Origin: Gemmatimonadota bacterium
GTDB lineage: Bacteria > Gemmatimonadota > Gemmatimonadetes > Longimicrobiales > Gaopeijiaceae
NCBI GenBank assembly: GCA_022560615.1
Contig: JADFSR010000007.1
Coordinates: forward strand, 62,001-126,000
Length of the DNA stretch: 64,000 nucleotides
Reading direction: 5' to 3'
This document shows positions 37,526 through 47,443 of the stretch, in pieces (positions within the stretch are counted from its first letter, which is position 1; each line of letters starts with the position of its first letter). The notes beneath the pieces are model-generated. The model searched no databases. It was given only the letters and a program-made list of their open reading frames with translations, and had not been told where the DNA came from. Position numbers and translations under genes: made by a program.

Positions 37526-37921
37526 GTGGTGCTCGATACGTCGGCACTGGTGGCGATCCTCCTTGCAGAGCCGGAGGCGGCACCGATGGTGCGGGCGATA
37601 GCCGGCGACGATGTCCGCCTGGTGGGAGCTCCAACGCTGGTGGAGGCCGCCGCCGTCATGGTCGCCAAGAAGGGGCCGGGCGGAGAAGTGGCGCTCGATG
37701 CGCTGCTCGAGCGAATGAATGTCCGCGTGGTCGAGATGTCGATCCCCGCGGCCAAGCTGGCGCGACTCGCTTACGCCCGCTTCGGGAAGGGGGTCGGCGA
37801 TCCAGCGGTGCTGAACTATGGGGACTGCTTGGCCTACGGCGTGGCCATGGCCGAACGACAGCCCATGCTCTTCAAGGGTGACGACTTCGGGCGTACCGAC
37901 GTGGCCGTGGTTCACTACTGA
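37526..37921 (+). CDS. vapC: VapC-type PIN-domain toxin
   Basis: 131 residues from a GTG at 37526. The PIN nuclease acidic residues are Asp4 in MVLDTSALVAIL, Glu40 in APTLVEAAAV, then Asp in NYGDCLAYGVA and KGDDFGRTDV near the end. VapC toxins cleave specific RNAs (tRNA or rRNA loops). It forms an operon with the upstream antitoxin. Confidence 0.93.
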   Translation: MVLDTSALVAILLAEPEAAPMVRAIAGDDVRLVGAPTLVEAAAVMVAKKGPGGEVALDALLERMNVRVVEMSIPAAKLARLAYARFGKGVGDPAVLNYGDCLAYGVAMAERQPMLFKGDDFGRTDVAVVHY

Positions 37922-38039
37922 CCCCCCGCGCCCCCATCCTAATTGGCCAGATGTCCCAATAGGGTCGTCGAGAGCTTCACCTCGAGCCGCGAAAGAACGA
38001 CCGTTGTGGGTTACGGCAATCCGACACAGGGGGACTGGG

Positions 38040-39575
38040 ATGATGGAGCTGAGCGCGCGCTGTATTCGGACCTTCACGACCGTGCTCGTCACGGTCGCCT
38101 TCTTCACGGGCACCACACCTAGTGCAGCGCAGGAGGCGAACGTCGTTCGCTTGACGCTGGACCGGATGGTCGATCTCGCGCTCAGCAACAGCTTCCAGGT
38201 GAGGCAGCTGAACATGAGCATCGACCGGACCCGCCTCAGTCTGCAGGCGCAACGCGCCCGGCTGAAGTCGCGGATCGACTTGAACGTGTCGGCGCCGGAC
38301 TTCCAATCGGTCGCCGCACCGCGTTGGAACTCGACGCTACAACGAGAGGAGATCATCCACGAGAACTCGCGTCGCTTCGAGGCCGAGATCTCGATCCGTC
38401 AGCCCGTGATCCTCTTCGGATATCCGACGGACGGCTACCTGTCGCTGAACAACAGGATCTACCGCTACAGCCAGATCGACAATGACGGCAATAGTGATCT
38501 GCGTTACTACAACCGCTACTTCGTCCGCTACACGCAGCCGCTCTTCCAGCCGAACGGGCTCAAGAACGATATCGAGAGCGCGGAGCTGGATCTCGAGGAC
38601 ACCCAGTTGCGCTTCTACCGCGACGTGGTCGAGCTCGTCGACGACCTCTCCGACGACTACTTCGAGCTCTTCGAGATCGCGTATGAGGAGCTCATCGACC
38701 GCAGCCATGTCGACGACCTGACCGCGGCGGTTGCCGCATCTCGAACGCTCGCCGCCACCGATTCGACGCGGGCCATCGAGGTGGGTCAGATCCAGGTCGA
38801 GTTGGCTAACGCCTCCGAGCAGGTGCGGCAGTCCGAGAGCGAGTTCCGGCTGAACGCGGCGAGCCTGCGCACACGGCTGAACCTTTCCGAGACGGATTCG
38901 ATCACGCTCGACCCCCTCATCTCGGTGCGGCCGGTGACGATCGATGCCGCGCAGGCGACGCAGTTCGCGATGGAGCTGACCCCGCGCATACGCCAACTCA
39001 ACATCGACTTTCGCGAGAACGAGATCAGGCTCGAGGAAACGAAGGGTAGGCGTGGTTTCCGCATGAATCTGGCGTTCAGCTACGGCCGCGAGATGCAGGA
39101 CCCGATCTTCGATCAGATTTGGGCCGATCCCACGAACACGTACACCGTCGACGTGAACGCCTACCTCCCCATCTGGGATTGGGGGGAGCGCAGCTCCCGT
39201 ATCAATGCGTCTCGCATCGGGCTCGATCAGACGAGGCTGCGCATCGAGCAGGCCGAACAGTCGATCCGGTCCGACGTGCAGAACCAGGTGCGCAACGCCG
39301 GAGAGTTCGAGGACCGAGCGGTCGCGATGGAGCAAAATCTCCTGTTGGCGACCGAGCTGTCCGCGTCGAGCCTGGAGCTCTACCGGCAGGGCTCGATCAC
39401 GGCGCTCGACCTGCTTCAGAGCTTTCGGCGACAGGTCGACACCGCGAACAACTTCCTGGACGCCTACCTCGGATGGCGGCGCTCGCTCCTCCGCATCCAA
39501 CAGCTCACGTTCTACGACTTCGAGCGCGGGATGCCGCTGCTGCAACGTTTCGGAGTGCTGGGGGGGACGGACTGA
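38040..39575 (+). CDS. TolC-family outer-membrane efflux protein
   Basis: 511 residues from ATG 38040 (a second ATG follows). A signal peptide ends SAAQ. Two TolC repeats are seen: LTLDRMVDLALSNSFQVRQLNMSIDRTRLSLQAQRARL at the start, and NAYLPIWDWGERSSRINASRIGLDQTRLRIEQAEQSI in the second half. Between them the helices TRAIEVGQIQVELANASEQVRQSE are coiled-coil. It should form the outer-membrane channel of a tripartite exporter; no membrane-fusion or inner-membrane partner is adjacent. Its stop overlaps the next gene. Confidence 0.9.
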   Translation: MMELSARCIRTFTTVLVTVAFFTGTTPSAAQEANVVRLTLDRMVDLALSNSFQVRQLNMSIDRTRLSLQAQRARLKSRIDLNVSAPDFQSVAAPRWNSTLQREEIIHENSRRFEAEISIRQPVILFGYPTDGYLSLNNRIYRYSQIDNDGNSDLRYYNRYFVRYTQPLFQPNGLKNDIESAELDLEDTQLRFYRDVVELVDDLSDDYFELFEIAYEELIDRSHVDDLTAAVAASRTLAATDSTRAIEVGQIQVELANASEQVRQSESEFRLNAASLRTRLNLSETDSITLDPLISVRPVTIDAAQATQFAMELTPRIRQLNIDFRENEIRLEETKGRRGFRMNLAFSYGREMQDPIFDQIWADPTNTYTVDVNAYLPIWDWGERSSRINASRIGLDQTRLRIEQAEQSIRSDVQNQVRNAGEFEDRAVAMEQNLLLATELSASSLELYRQGSITALDLLQSFRRQVDTANNFLDAYLGWRRSLLRIQQLTFYDFERGMPLLQRFGVLGGTD

Positions 39576-40714
39576 GCACCAACACCGCTGACGTTGTCGT
39601 CATCGGCGCGGGCATCATCGGTGCCTCGAGCGCCTGGCACCTCGCTTCGCGGGGCCTCAGCGTCATCGTGTTGGAGAAGGATGTCGCTCCCGCGATGGGC
39701 TCGACCGGGAGGAGCGCGGCCGGTGTGCGCGTGCAATTCACGACGGAGGCCAACATCCGGCTGTCGATGCACTCGCTGCCGGTGTACAGGGAGTTCGAGC
39801 AGAGGCACGGCCACAGAATCGGGTACCAGGACATCGGATACCTCCTGCTCGTACCGCACGACAGATGGGACCGGCATCTGGAGTCGGTTGCTTTGCAACG
39901 CAGTCTTGGTGCTCCGGTCGACGTGCTCGACACCGACGAGGCCCAGCGCTATGTCGACTTCAATGCGGAGGACCTCGCGGGTGCGACGTACGGCCCATGG
40001 GACGGCGTGATCGATCCCCACTTGGCCACGCACGCATGGGTGACGATGGGAAAGGAGCTCGGTGTGGCGTATCGACTCGCGACGCCAGTCACGGAAATCG
40101 CTCCCCGTGGCTCGGGGTGGGAGTTGCGCAGCGGAGACGAGTTCTTCCACTGCGGCCATGTGGTCAACGCGAGTGGCGCATGGTCCGGGGGCGTCGCTTC
40201 ATTGGTCGGTCTGGGAGTGCCAGTGGGCCCGAAGCGCATCCAGATCTTCCTGAGCGCCCCCATCCAGGACACCCGCACCTACCCGTTGACCATCGATCTC
40301 ACCACGGGCGTCTACCTGCGCAGCGAGGGCAAGCGCGTGCTCTTCGGGCTCGACGACCTCGAGCAGGAATATGGCTTCACCGAGGGGGTCGAAGAGGAAT
40401 GGTTGGAGCACGTGCTGCTCACCGGTGTCGATCGCTTCCCCTGGTGGGGAGATCTCGGGATCGATCTGAAAGGCAGTTGGTGGGGCTACTACGGCGTGAG
40501 CCCGGACAACAGCCCAATCATCGGCTTCCACCCCGGTGCCCACGCGTGGATCGACGCGTGTGGCTTTTCGGGGCACGGAATCATGCACGCACCGGCGACG
40601 GGGATGGCGGTCTCGGAGTTGGTCGCCGATGGCGAGGCACATACCGTGGATGTGGGTGCCTTCCGCCACGGACGCTTCACAGAAGATGTGGCCGTGGAAG
40701 CGAACATCTTCTAG
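39572..40714 (+). CDS. DAO-family FAD-dependent oxidoreductase with CTG start
   Basis: About 380 residues. The FAD Rossmann motif ADVVVIGAGIIGASSAWHLA lies at the very N-terminus, so translation must begin close by. No ATG, GTG or TTG is in frame there. The only candidate is CTG at 39572, overlapping the TolC stop (CTGA) and preceded by a G-rich GGGGGGGACGGA stretch. Later blocks GVRVQFTTEANIRLS, HVVNASGAWSGGVA, WWGYYGVSPDNSPIIGF and GFSGHGIMHAPATG are typical of the D-amino-acid/sarcosine/glycine oxidase family. Substrate unknown: an amine or amino acid. Confidence 0.85.
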   Translation: MSTNTADVVVIGAGIIGASSAWHLASRGLSVIVLEKDVAPAMGSTGRSAAGVRVQFTTEANIRLSMHSLPVYREFEQRHGHRIGYQDIGYLLLVPHDRWDRHLESVALQRSLGAPVDVLDTDEAQRYVDFNAEDLAGATYGPWDGVIDPHLATHAWVTMGKELGVAYRLATPVTEIAPRGSGWELRSGDEFFHCGHVVNASGAWSGGVASLVGLGVPVGPKRIQIFLSAPIQDTRTYPLTIDLTTGVYLRSEGKRVLFGLDDLEQEYGFTEGVEEEWLEHVLLTGVDRFPWWGDLGIDLKGSWWGYYGVSPDNSPIIGFHPGAHAWIDACGFSGHGIMHAPATGMAVSELVADGEAHTVDVGAFRHGRFTEDVAVEANIF

Positions 40715-40723
40715 GCAGAGTCT

Positions 40724-41644
40724 CTATTGGACTCCGGCGTTGAGCTCGCTCGTCACGGACTCGGCGATCGTGTAGCGCGGGCTGAGCGATGCCGACTCCG
40801 AGGGCGTGAGCGCACCCTGTGCGGTGAGCTCGGTGATGTGGTGGCCCACGACCCGATCGAGGAACGAGGCGGTCACGTCGCGCACGCCGAGCGCGCGTAG
40901 CGCGAAGATCGGGCGGAAACGACTACCCACGGCGTCCCTCAGATCTGCCTTGGTGATCGAGTCGTGCTCACCGCGGGCTCGCGCGAGCGAGATCGCCCGT
41001 CGCATGAGGGCGCTGCGCGCCGCGTCGGTCGTGACCCAATCGATGCGAGAGCGGTCGTTTTGCTCCATGAACCATGTGAGCGCGAAGAACATCCACGCGT
41101 AGAGGCCGATTCCGAACGAGATGGGCTCGAAAAGCGCGTGTGCGAACATCGGCGCGAGGATCGACGCCTCGAGCACGGTCGACGCGTCCTCGCCGCCGAA
41201 GGCGCTGACCATCGTGGGGAAGAGCCAGATCGTCGAGGCGAGCATGCCGACGACGCCCGACGTGTAGCGTGACAGCCGAAAACGATACGCGGCCTCTTCT
41301 TTGGCCTCGGCCCGAATCGCGTCGCCCTTGGCGACCGAAGAAGGCTTGCGGGCATCGAGCTGGCCCGAGCTGTTGAGCGCCTCGAGAATCGCGGCAACCA
41401 TGGGGGCGACTGTCTCGACTGGAACCAGCGCCGTCGTGCCCGTATCCCCGTCGAGCTCCGCGAGCGCGTCCGAGAGCTCGTTGTAGCGCTCCCGAGATTC
41501 GGTGCTGGCGAAGTCGCCTCCGTTTCGGTCCGGGTGGAGGTCACCGAGCTCCGTGCGGATGTCTCGACGCAGCGCCTCCATGCTCTCCAGCGTCCGCGAC
41601 ATCCCGAGTGACTTGGCTACAGTGGCGAGTCGATCGTCAGGCAT
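40724..41644 (-). CDS. J-domain-like membrane protein
   Basis: 306 residues from ATG 41644. Residues ~10-70 have helices around an HPD motif (GDLHPDRNGGDFASTESRERYNELSDALAEL), which is a DnaJ-type J domain that could recruit DnaK. Two hydrophobic segments (about 135-155 and 175-200) follow, then a soluble C-terminus. Apart from the J motif I do not recognise the protein. It is convergent with the FAD oxidoreductase gene, 9 bp from its stop. Confidence 0.75.
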   Translation of the reverse strand: MPDDRLATVAKSLGMSRTLESMEALRRDIRTELGDLHPDRNGGDFASTESRERYNELSDALAELDGDTGTTALVPVETVAPMVAAILEALNSSGQLDARKPSSVAKGDAIRAEAKEEAAYRFRLSRYTSGVVGMLASTIWLFPTMVSAFGGEDASTVLEASILAPMFAHALFEPISFGIGLYAWMFFALTWFMEQNDRSRIDWVTTDAARSALMRRAISLARARGEHDSITKADLRDAVGSRFRPIFALRALGVRDVTASFLDRVVGHHITELTAQGALTPSESASLSPRYTIAESVTSELNAGVQ

Positions 41645-41832
41645 CCTGCTTTCCCCACCTCGTGTACGCTCTTCGGCCCGTGCATACTGCGACGTGCCTC
41701 GTCTTTCTTTGACGCCGTGATGGCCCCCGTGGTTGCAGATAGAAACGGGCGTCAGCATCCTCTGCCGATGAACAGAGGCCGAATATCAGAGGGTCACGGA
41801 CGACGCGGTGGGGGATTCTGACGGAGATGACG

Positions 41833-42447
41833 TCAGCGACGGTCCCTCGCCACGATGCGCGCTACCGCGATGGTGCTGCCGTCCCGACAGCTGCTCGCTC
41901 CCGAGTACGTACCGTCCACCACCACTTCGTCGCCCGCCCGGAAGGCCCCGAGCTCGCCGGAGAGGGCGTAGAGCAGGTCGTTTTCGTCTCGTAGCGTCAG
42001 ACACGGCCCGCCCTCGTCGGTGACGCGCCCCGTGCGCCGTATCATGCCGTTGGCGTCGGTGACGTGGAACGGATCCGAGATGCCGATCGGACTGAACACG
42101 CCGTCGAGAGCGATCACGTAGAGGGGCCGGTCCCACGTCGCGCCCGCCGGGATCTGGACCGACGCGCTGATCTCCCCCCACTCCCCTTGTGCCGCCAGCC
42201 CGATCGTCTCGAAGCCGGCGTGGAGCATGCCAACCGCAATGTGCACTCGTGCGGCTAGCGGAAGGTTGTCCGAGCGGACCGAGATCTGCGTGCCCGGGGG
42301 GCCGCTCATCGGTACGACGGACTGGATTTGTCGAAGGGAGTCCGCACGGACAAACCGCTGGGCGGCGACGTCCGCCGCCGAGAGCGTCAGAAGGGCGAAC
42401 AGTCCAGCGAGCGTCGTGATCGGCCGGACGATGCGTTGCTCTGGCAT
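41833..42447 (-). CDS. Secreted protein with DUF5818-like C-terminal domain
   Basis: 204 residues with a signal peptide (LFALLTLSAADVAAQ). The middle (QSVVPMSGPPGTQISVRSDNL) looks like an IPT/TIG-type beta-sandwich start. The last 60 residues (GPCLTLRDENDLLYALSGELGAFRAGDEVVVDGTYSGASSCRDGSTIAVARI) have the two-Cys OB-like pattern of DUF5818. Function is unknown. It stands alone between the J-domain gene and the PQQ dehydrogenase. Confidence 0.75.
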   Translation of the reverse strand: MPEQRIVRPITTLAGLFALLTLSAADVAAQRFVRADSLRQIQSVVPMSGPPGTQISVRSDNLPLAARVHIAVGMLHAGFETIGLAAQGEWGEISASVQIPAGATWDRPLYVIALDGVFSPIGISDPFHVTDANGMIRRTGRVTDEGGPCLTLRDENDLLYALSGELGAFRAGDEVVVDGTYSGASSCRDGSTIAVARIVARDRR

Positions 42448-42675
42448 CGAATTGTGCTCCTTGGCGACGTCTGCGATGCCCCGGGTGGGACAGAGCTTCG
42501 AGGTATGTGATGTCGCCCCTGAGCATAGTCGAGAGTCTGTCGCGCGAGCGCCAGGGTCCGGGGACGGATTGAGGTGCCACGTCGGGCACTTGCGGTGCGG
42601 CCACGTCCATCGTGTGCGCCACGCATCCCCATCCGGGGGAGCTGGCCGGCCGGCGGGTCGTAGCCGATCTCCGGG

Positions 42676-44454
42676 TCAGTTCCCCGTGTCAGTTTCCCTC
42701 GGAGCGTCGAGCGTGAACGTCCACACACGAGGGGGATCGCCTCTGCCCCCGACTCCGCCTGCGATCGTCACATATTGACGTCCGTCGAGCACGTAGGTGG
42801 CCGGTGTCGCGGTACCGTTGCCGATCTCGGCGGACCACAGCTCTTCGCCGTTCTGCGCGTCGTAGGCGACAATCATGCTCCCTGTGCCCCAGAAGACCAG
42901 ATTCCCAGCGGTGGACAGCGTGCCTCCGTTCCCTCCCTTACCCGGCACGCGCCACACCTCGCTGTTCGTGACCGGATCCCAAGCGAGCAACAGTCTCGGC
43001 GGTCCGGTCAGCGCGGGACGCTCGGGTCGCCCTTCCGTCGCGCGCTGGCGGATCGTCGTCCCTGTATTCCACCGACCCGGCGTGTATTCGAGCGACTCCA
43101 CCATCTCGTAGTACGAGCTGTTGTTCTGAGCGGGTAGGTAGACGAGGCCGGTGTTGGCATTCCATGCCATCGGTCGCCAGTTGTGAGAGCCAGTGGGGCC
43201 CGGAGACAGGTAGGCGCCCTTCTGGTTCATTCCGTAGCGCGCCTCGGGGGTCTCGATCGGGCGTCCGGACTCGGGGTCGACCTCCGTCGCCCACGTCAGG
43301 TCGTCTGCGAACGCCTCCGCGGATAGGAGCTCCCCCGTAAGGCGATCGAGCACGTAGAAGAATCCGTTCTTGGGTGCCTGCACGATGACCTGGCGCTCGA
43401 GTCCGTCGATCGTCAGGTCGAGCAGCATCAGCGGCTGGGTCGCCGTGTAATCCCAGTCGTCCCCCGGAGTCGTCTGGTAGTACCAGACCATCTCTCCGTC
43501 GTCGGCGTTCAGCGCGATGATCGACGAGAGGTAGAGGTTGTCGCCGCCCCCGGGACTCCGGATGTCACGGTTCCACGGGGCGCCGTTTCCGGTGCCGACA
43601 TAGAGCAGGTTGGCGGTGCCGTCGTAGACCATCGCGTCCCAGGCGGTGCCGCCACCGCCGATGATCCACCACTCGCCATTCCAGGTCTCTGCCGCCACCC
43701 GCATCGCTTCGCTCTCGAAACCATCCGCGGGGTTCCCGGGAACGGTATAAGTGCGCCAGAGTTGCTCACCCGTGTCGGCGTCGTACGCCGTTACGTAGCC
43801 ACGCACTCCGTACTCGGCCCCGCCATTCCCGATGATGACCTTGCCGCGAGCCACGCGCGGTGCTCCGGTGATGCTGTAGTCCCCAGGAGGAGTGGTTTGC
43901 TGGACCCATTCGACGGCGCCGTCCATTTTATTGAGCGCCACCAGACGGCCGTCGAGAAGTCCCACGATCACCTTGTCACCGTAAAGCGCGACGCCACGGT
44001 TGACGTTCCCACAACACACGCTCGGCCCACCCTCCGGCTCGTCGGGGATGGCGGGATCCCAGTGCCAGATCTCTTCCCCTGTTCGGGCATCGAGCGCGTA
44101 GACGAAGCTCATGGGTCCCGTGGCGTACATGACACCATCCGATATCAGCGGCGTGGCCTCGAGCCGCGCTCCGGTTCTCGGTATCCGCCAGCTCCAGGCG
44201 ACGCCGAGACGGTCTACGTTGTCGGAGTCGATCTGATCGAGCGGACTGAAGCGCGTCTCGGCGAGGTCGAGGCCGTGGGTCGTCCACTCCGTCTCCGGCG
44301 CTGGGTTCGCGGGTCGGGGCAAGGGCATAGGAGCGATGCCGGCAACTCCAGTGGGAGCGGGCGTCGAGCAAGCCGACAGAGTGAACGCTGCCACCACCGA
44401 CATGAGAGCCCGGGCGGAACGCCGCTGGCGCGCGCGGGACGGTGACGGCTTCAT
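42676..44454 (-). CDS. PQQ-dependent alcohol dehydrogenase-like quinoprotein, lipoprotein
   Basis: 592 residues from ATG 44454 (AGGAG six bases upstream). A lipoprotein signal ends TLSAC. The eight-bladed propeller repeats are clear (LDARTGEEIWHWD, YDADTGEQLWRT, AYDAQNGEELWSAEI). The vicinal cysteines in GPSVCCGNVNRG match the disulphide ring that contacts PQQ in methanol/ethanol dehydrogenases, and WDYTATQPLMLLDL is the metal-site region. There is no cytochrome c domain, so electrons must pass to a separate carrier. It would oxidise an alcohol or sugar at the envelope. Confidence 0.9.
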   Translation of the reverse strand: MKPSPSRARQRRSARALMSVVAAFTLSACSTPAPTGVAGIAPMPLPRPANPAPETEWTTHGLDLAETRFSPLDQIDSDNVDRLGVAWSWRIPRTGARLEATPLISDGVMYATGPMSFVYALDARTGEEIWHWDPAIPDEPEGGPSVCCGNVNRGVALYGDKVIVGLLDGRLVALNKMDGAVEWVQQTTPPGDYSITGAPRVARGKVIIGNGGAEYGVRGYVTAYDADTGEQLWRTYTVPGNPADGFESEAMRVAAETWNGEWWIIGGGGTAWDAMVYDGTANLLYVGTGNGAPWNRDIRSPGGGDNLYLSSIIALNADDGEMVWYYQTTPGDDWDYTATQPLMLLDLTIDGLERQVIVQAPKNGFFYVLDRLTGELLSAEAFADDLTWATEVDPESGRPIETPEARYGMNQKGAYLSPGPTGSHNWRPMAWNANTGLVYLPAQNNSSYYEMVESLEYTPGRWNTGTTIRQRATEGRPERPALTGPPRLLLAWDPVTNSEVWRVPGKGGNGGTLSTAGNLVFWGTGSMIVAYDAQNGEELWSAEIGNGTATPATYVLDGRQYVTIAGGVGGRGDPPRVWTFTLDAPRETDTGN

Positions 44455-44628
44455 GACGAGCTCCTGCGGGAGGGGACGACCTCTGGATCGTGTCCCGCCA
44501 ACATGCGGTCGGGTCGGTGGGGTCACAAGCGTGGGGGATCGTGGCGGCTTCCCGGACGAACCGCGATCATCCACACGGCGGCCACTCGAAGGACCACGGG
44601 ACATACGGACATAGGGGTGCGAACGACG

Positions 44629-47439
44629 ATGATGACGAGCACTTTCACAGCGCTGCGCTATTCGTTCTTGATCGCTGGGCTAGCGGTTCCGCTCCACGCT
44701 CAGGACCGGGACCCCGTCCAGCCTGAGGACTACGGGCAGTGGGAGTCCCTGGGCTCCGGTACGCTGTCCCCGAACGGAGAGTGGCTTGCGGTACCGATTT
44801 CCCGCGTGAATCGAGAGAACGAGCTCCGTATCCACCGGACGAACTCCGACTCCGTCATCGTCGTAGCGTACGGTGCTCGGCCCGCCTTCTCGGAGGACGG
44901 GCAGTGGGTGGCCTACGCGATCGGTAAGTCCGAGCAGGAAGAGGAGGAGATCGAGGACGGCGACGGGGAAGTGCGGGACGATCTGGGTCTCCTGAACCTG
45001 GCCACCAGCGAGCAGCGCACGATCGCCGAGATCGAGAGCTTCGCATTCGGAGGCGGAGGCACGCATCTGGCTATGGCGCGCTATCCGGCGGAAGACACTC
45101 GGACGATCGTCGTAGAGGGGCTGACCGCGGGTGACCGGGTCAGCTTCGGGGGCGTGGATTCTTGGGCTTGGCAGGATGACGGTGCGCTGCTGGTGTTTAC
45201 GGTCCACGGAGCCGACGGGGTAGGGAACGGCGTTCAGCTCTATGACGCCTCCGAGGGCCGCGTGAGGAGCCTCGACTCGAGCGAGTCCGAGTACGCGCAA
45301 CTGACCTGGAGGGACGATTCGTCCGACCTGGCGGTGCTGCGCGAGTTCGAGGACGAAGACCACGACGAAGCGGGCCACGTACTGCTAGCGTGGCGTGACC
45401 TCGCGGGATCGGCGGCGAGCTTCGAGCTCGACCCGGCGGGTCACGAGTCCATCGGGCTCGACGAACGCATCGTCGCTTTCCGCTCGCTGACTTGGGCCGA
45501 AGACGGCCGATCGATCTTCTTCGGCGTGAAGGAATGGGAGCTTTCCGAGGACGAGACCGACTCGGACTCCGATGCCGATTCGGACTCCGATGCCGACGAC
45601 GACGAAGAAGAAGAAGAAGAAGGGGCCCAGAACGACGAGGAAGACGGAGGGGACACCGACGATGACGACGATTCGGACGGTCTCGGCCTCGACCCCGCGG
45701 AGATGGAGATTTGGCGCTCCAGCGACGAGCGGACGCTGCCTACTCAAAAGCGTGACGAGGAGGACGACGAGCGGCAGAACGACCTCTTCGTGTGGCATCT
45801 CGATTCGGCGCGCACGCTGCGCCTGACGGACGAGACACTCGACCGGCCCCGCGTCGTTGCCGATGGCCGACTCGTGCTCGCGACCAACGATGACGCCTAC
45901 TCGTTCGACGGCATGTTCGGCCGGGGACGGGTGGACCTGTACGCAATCGACCCAGACACCGGCGAGCGCCAGCTTGCCGCGCAGAAGATCGGCTCTCTCT
46001 ACGGGGCCAGCCACATGGGACGATACGTGCACTACTACCGGGATGGTCACTTCTACGCCTTCGACCGCGAAGGCGGGTCGACGATCGCGCTGTCGGCCCA
46101 CGCGGGCAGGACCTTCGCGAACATGGCAGATGATCACCCCGTGCCCGAGTTGCCCTCGTACGGTGTGAGCGGTTGGACCGACGGGGACGCGTCCCTTCTC
46201 GTCTACGATGAGTTCGACGTGTGGGAGCTGCCGGTCGAGGGGATGCCCGGGCGTCTCACCGACGGGCGCGACGAGGAGATCGTGCACCGCATCGCGCGTC
46301 TGGATCCGGACGCGGATCCGGTGGACCTCGACGAAGGCGTATATCTCACGCTCCGTGGCAAATGGACCCTGTACCACGGTGTCGCCCGTCTGCGCGGAGA
46401 CCGGGTCGAGCGCCTGATCTACCAGGACGACAACGTCGCGCGACTCACCAAGGCCAAGAGTGCCGACGTGTACGCGTACGTCGCGCAGGACTTCGACGAC
46501 TCACCCGACTACTTCGTGGGGGACGACTTCGCCGAGGCTCACCAGGTGACCCGCACCAACCCGTTCCAAGCAGACTACGCCTGGGGGTACACGGAGCTGA
46601 TCCCGTACACGAACCACAACGGTGTTCGACTCCACGGCGCGCTCTTCTATCCGGCGAACTACGACCCATCGCGGACGTATCCGATGATCGTGTACATCTA
46701 CGAATTTCGGTCCCGGAACGCCAAGCTGTACTCGGTCCCGACGCATCGGAGCTACTACAACTCGTCGGTTTGGACGGCCGAAGGCTACTTCGTCCTGCAG
46801 CCCGACATCCTCTTCGACTCGCGGGATCCGGGTGTCTCGTCCGCGAAGACGCTCGAGCGTGCGGTTGCGGCGGTGGTGGAGACCGGCATGGTCGACCCCG
46901 AGAAGGTTGGCCTCGTGGGTCACTCCTGGGGCGGCTACCAGGCGCAGTTCGTGCCGACGTATACCGATGTATTCGCCGCGTCGGTGGCGGGAGCGGGCAT
47001 CAGCAACCTGGTCACGATGTACGGCTCGATCTTCTGGGTCGCGGGGGCTCCCGAGTCGGAGCACATCGAGGTCGGTCAGGAGCGCATGGAAGTGCCCTAC
47101 TACGTCGATCCCGAAGCCTTCATGCGGAACTCAGCCGTGTTCAACATCGAATCGCTCAACACGCCCCTGCTCTTGGAGGTGGGTGATTCCGACCAGAACG
47201 TCGATTGGCGTCAGAGCATCGAGTTGTACAACGTCGCGCGTCGCGCGGAAAAGACGCTCACGATGCTCGTCTACCACGGTGAAGACCACGGTCTCAGCCA
47301 GGAGGAGAACCAGGCCGACTACCAACGCCGCATCCTCGAGTGGTTCGACCACTACCTGAAGGGTGAGGAGGCCGCGCGCTGGATCGATCAGGAGATTCCC
47401 TGGCTGGAGCAGAAGGAGACGGTCGGGGACGGTCGCTAG
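44629..47439 (+). CDS. Secreted S9-family peptidase with acidic insert in the propeller
   Basis: 936 residues from ATG 44629 (44632 equally possible). A signal peptide ends PLHAQ. The catalytic Ser766 is in GHSWGGYQ, the Asp in VGDSDQNVDW and the His in YHGEDHGL. Within the beta-propeller, between codons ~305 and ~365 (45550-45730), lies a run of Asp, Ser and Glu (DSDSDADSDSDADDDEEEEEE and on) that interrupts a blade. It is long even for the family. The insert could bind calcium or be disordered. The enzyme resembles other exported dipeptidyl/oligopeptidases in this window (513-2543). Confidence 0.92.
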   Translation: MMTSTFTALRYSFLIAGLAVPLHAQDRDPVQPEDYGQWESLGSGTLSPNGEWLAVPISRVNRENELRIHRTNSDSVIVVAYGARPAFSEDGQWVAYAIGKSEQEEEEIEDGDGEVRDDLGLLNLATSEQRTIAEIESFAFGGGGTHLAMARYPAEDTRTIVVEGLTAGDRVSFGGVDSWAWQDDGALLVFTVHGADGVGNGVQLYDASEGRVRSLDSSESEYAQLTWRDDSSDLAVLREFEDEDHDEAGHVLLAWRDLAGSAASFELDPAGHESIGLDERIVAFRSLTWAEDGRSIFFGVKEWELSEDETDSDSDADSDSDADDDEEEEEEGAQNDEEDGGDTDDDDDSDGLGLDPAEMEIWRSSDERTLPTQKRDEEDDERQNDLFVWHLDSARTLRLTDETLDRPRVVADGRLVLATNDDAYSFDGMFGRGRVDLYAIDPDTGERQLAAQKIGSLYGASHMGRYVHYYRDGHFYAFDREGGSTIALSAHAGRTFANMADDHPVPELPSYGVSGWTDGDASLLVYDEFDVWELPVEGMPGRLTDGRDEEIVHRIARLDPDADPVDLDEGVYLTLRGKWTLYHGVARLRGDRVERLIYQDDNVARLTKAKSADVYAYVAQDFDDSPDYFVGDDFAEAHQVTRTNPFQADYAWGYTELIPYTNHNGVRLHGALFYPANYDPSRTYPMIVYIYEFRSRNAKLYSVPTHRSYYNSSVWTAEGYFVLQPDILFDSRDPGVSSAKTLERAVAAVVETGMVDPEKVGLVGHSWGGYQAQFVPTYTDVFAASVAGAGISNLVTMYGSIFWVAGAPESEHIEVGQERMEVPYYVDPEAFMRNSAVFNIESLNTPLLLEVGDSDQNVDWRQSIELYNVARRAEKTLTMLVYHGEDHGLSQEENQADYQRRILEWFDHYLKGEEAARWIDQEIPWLEQKETVGDGR

Positions 47440-47443
47440 GCTG

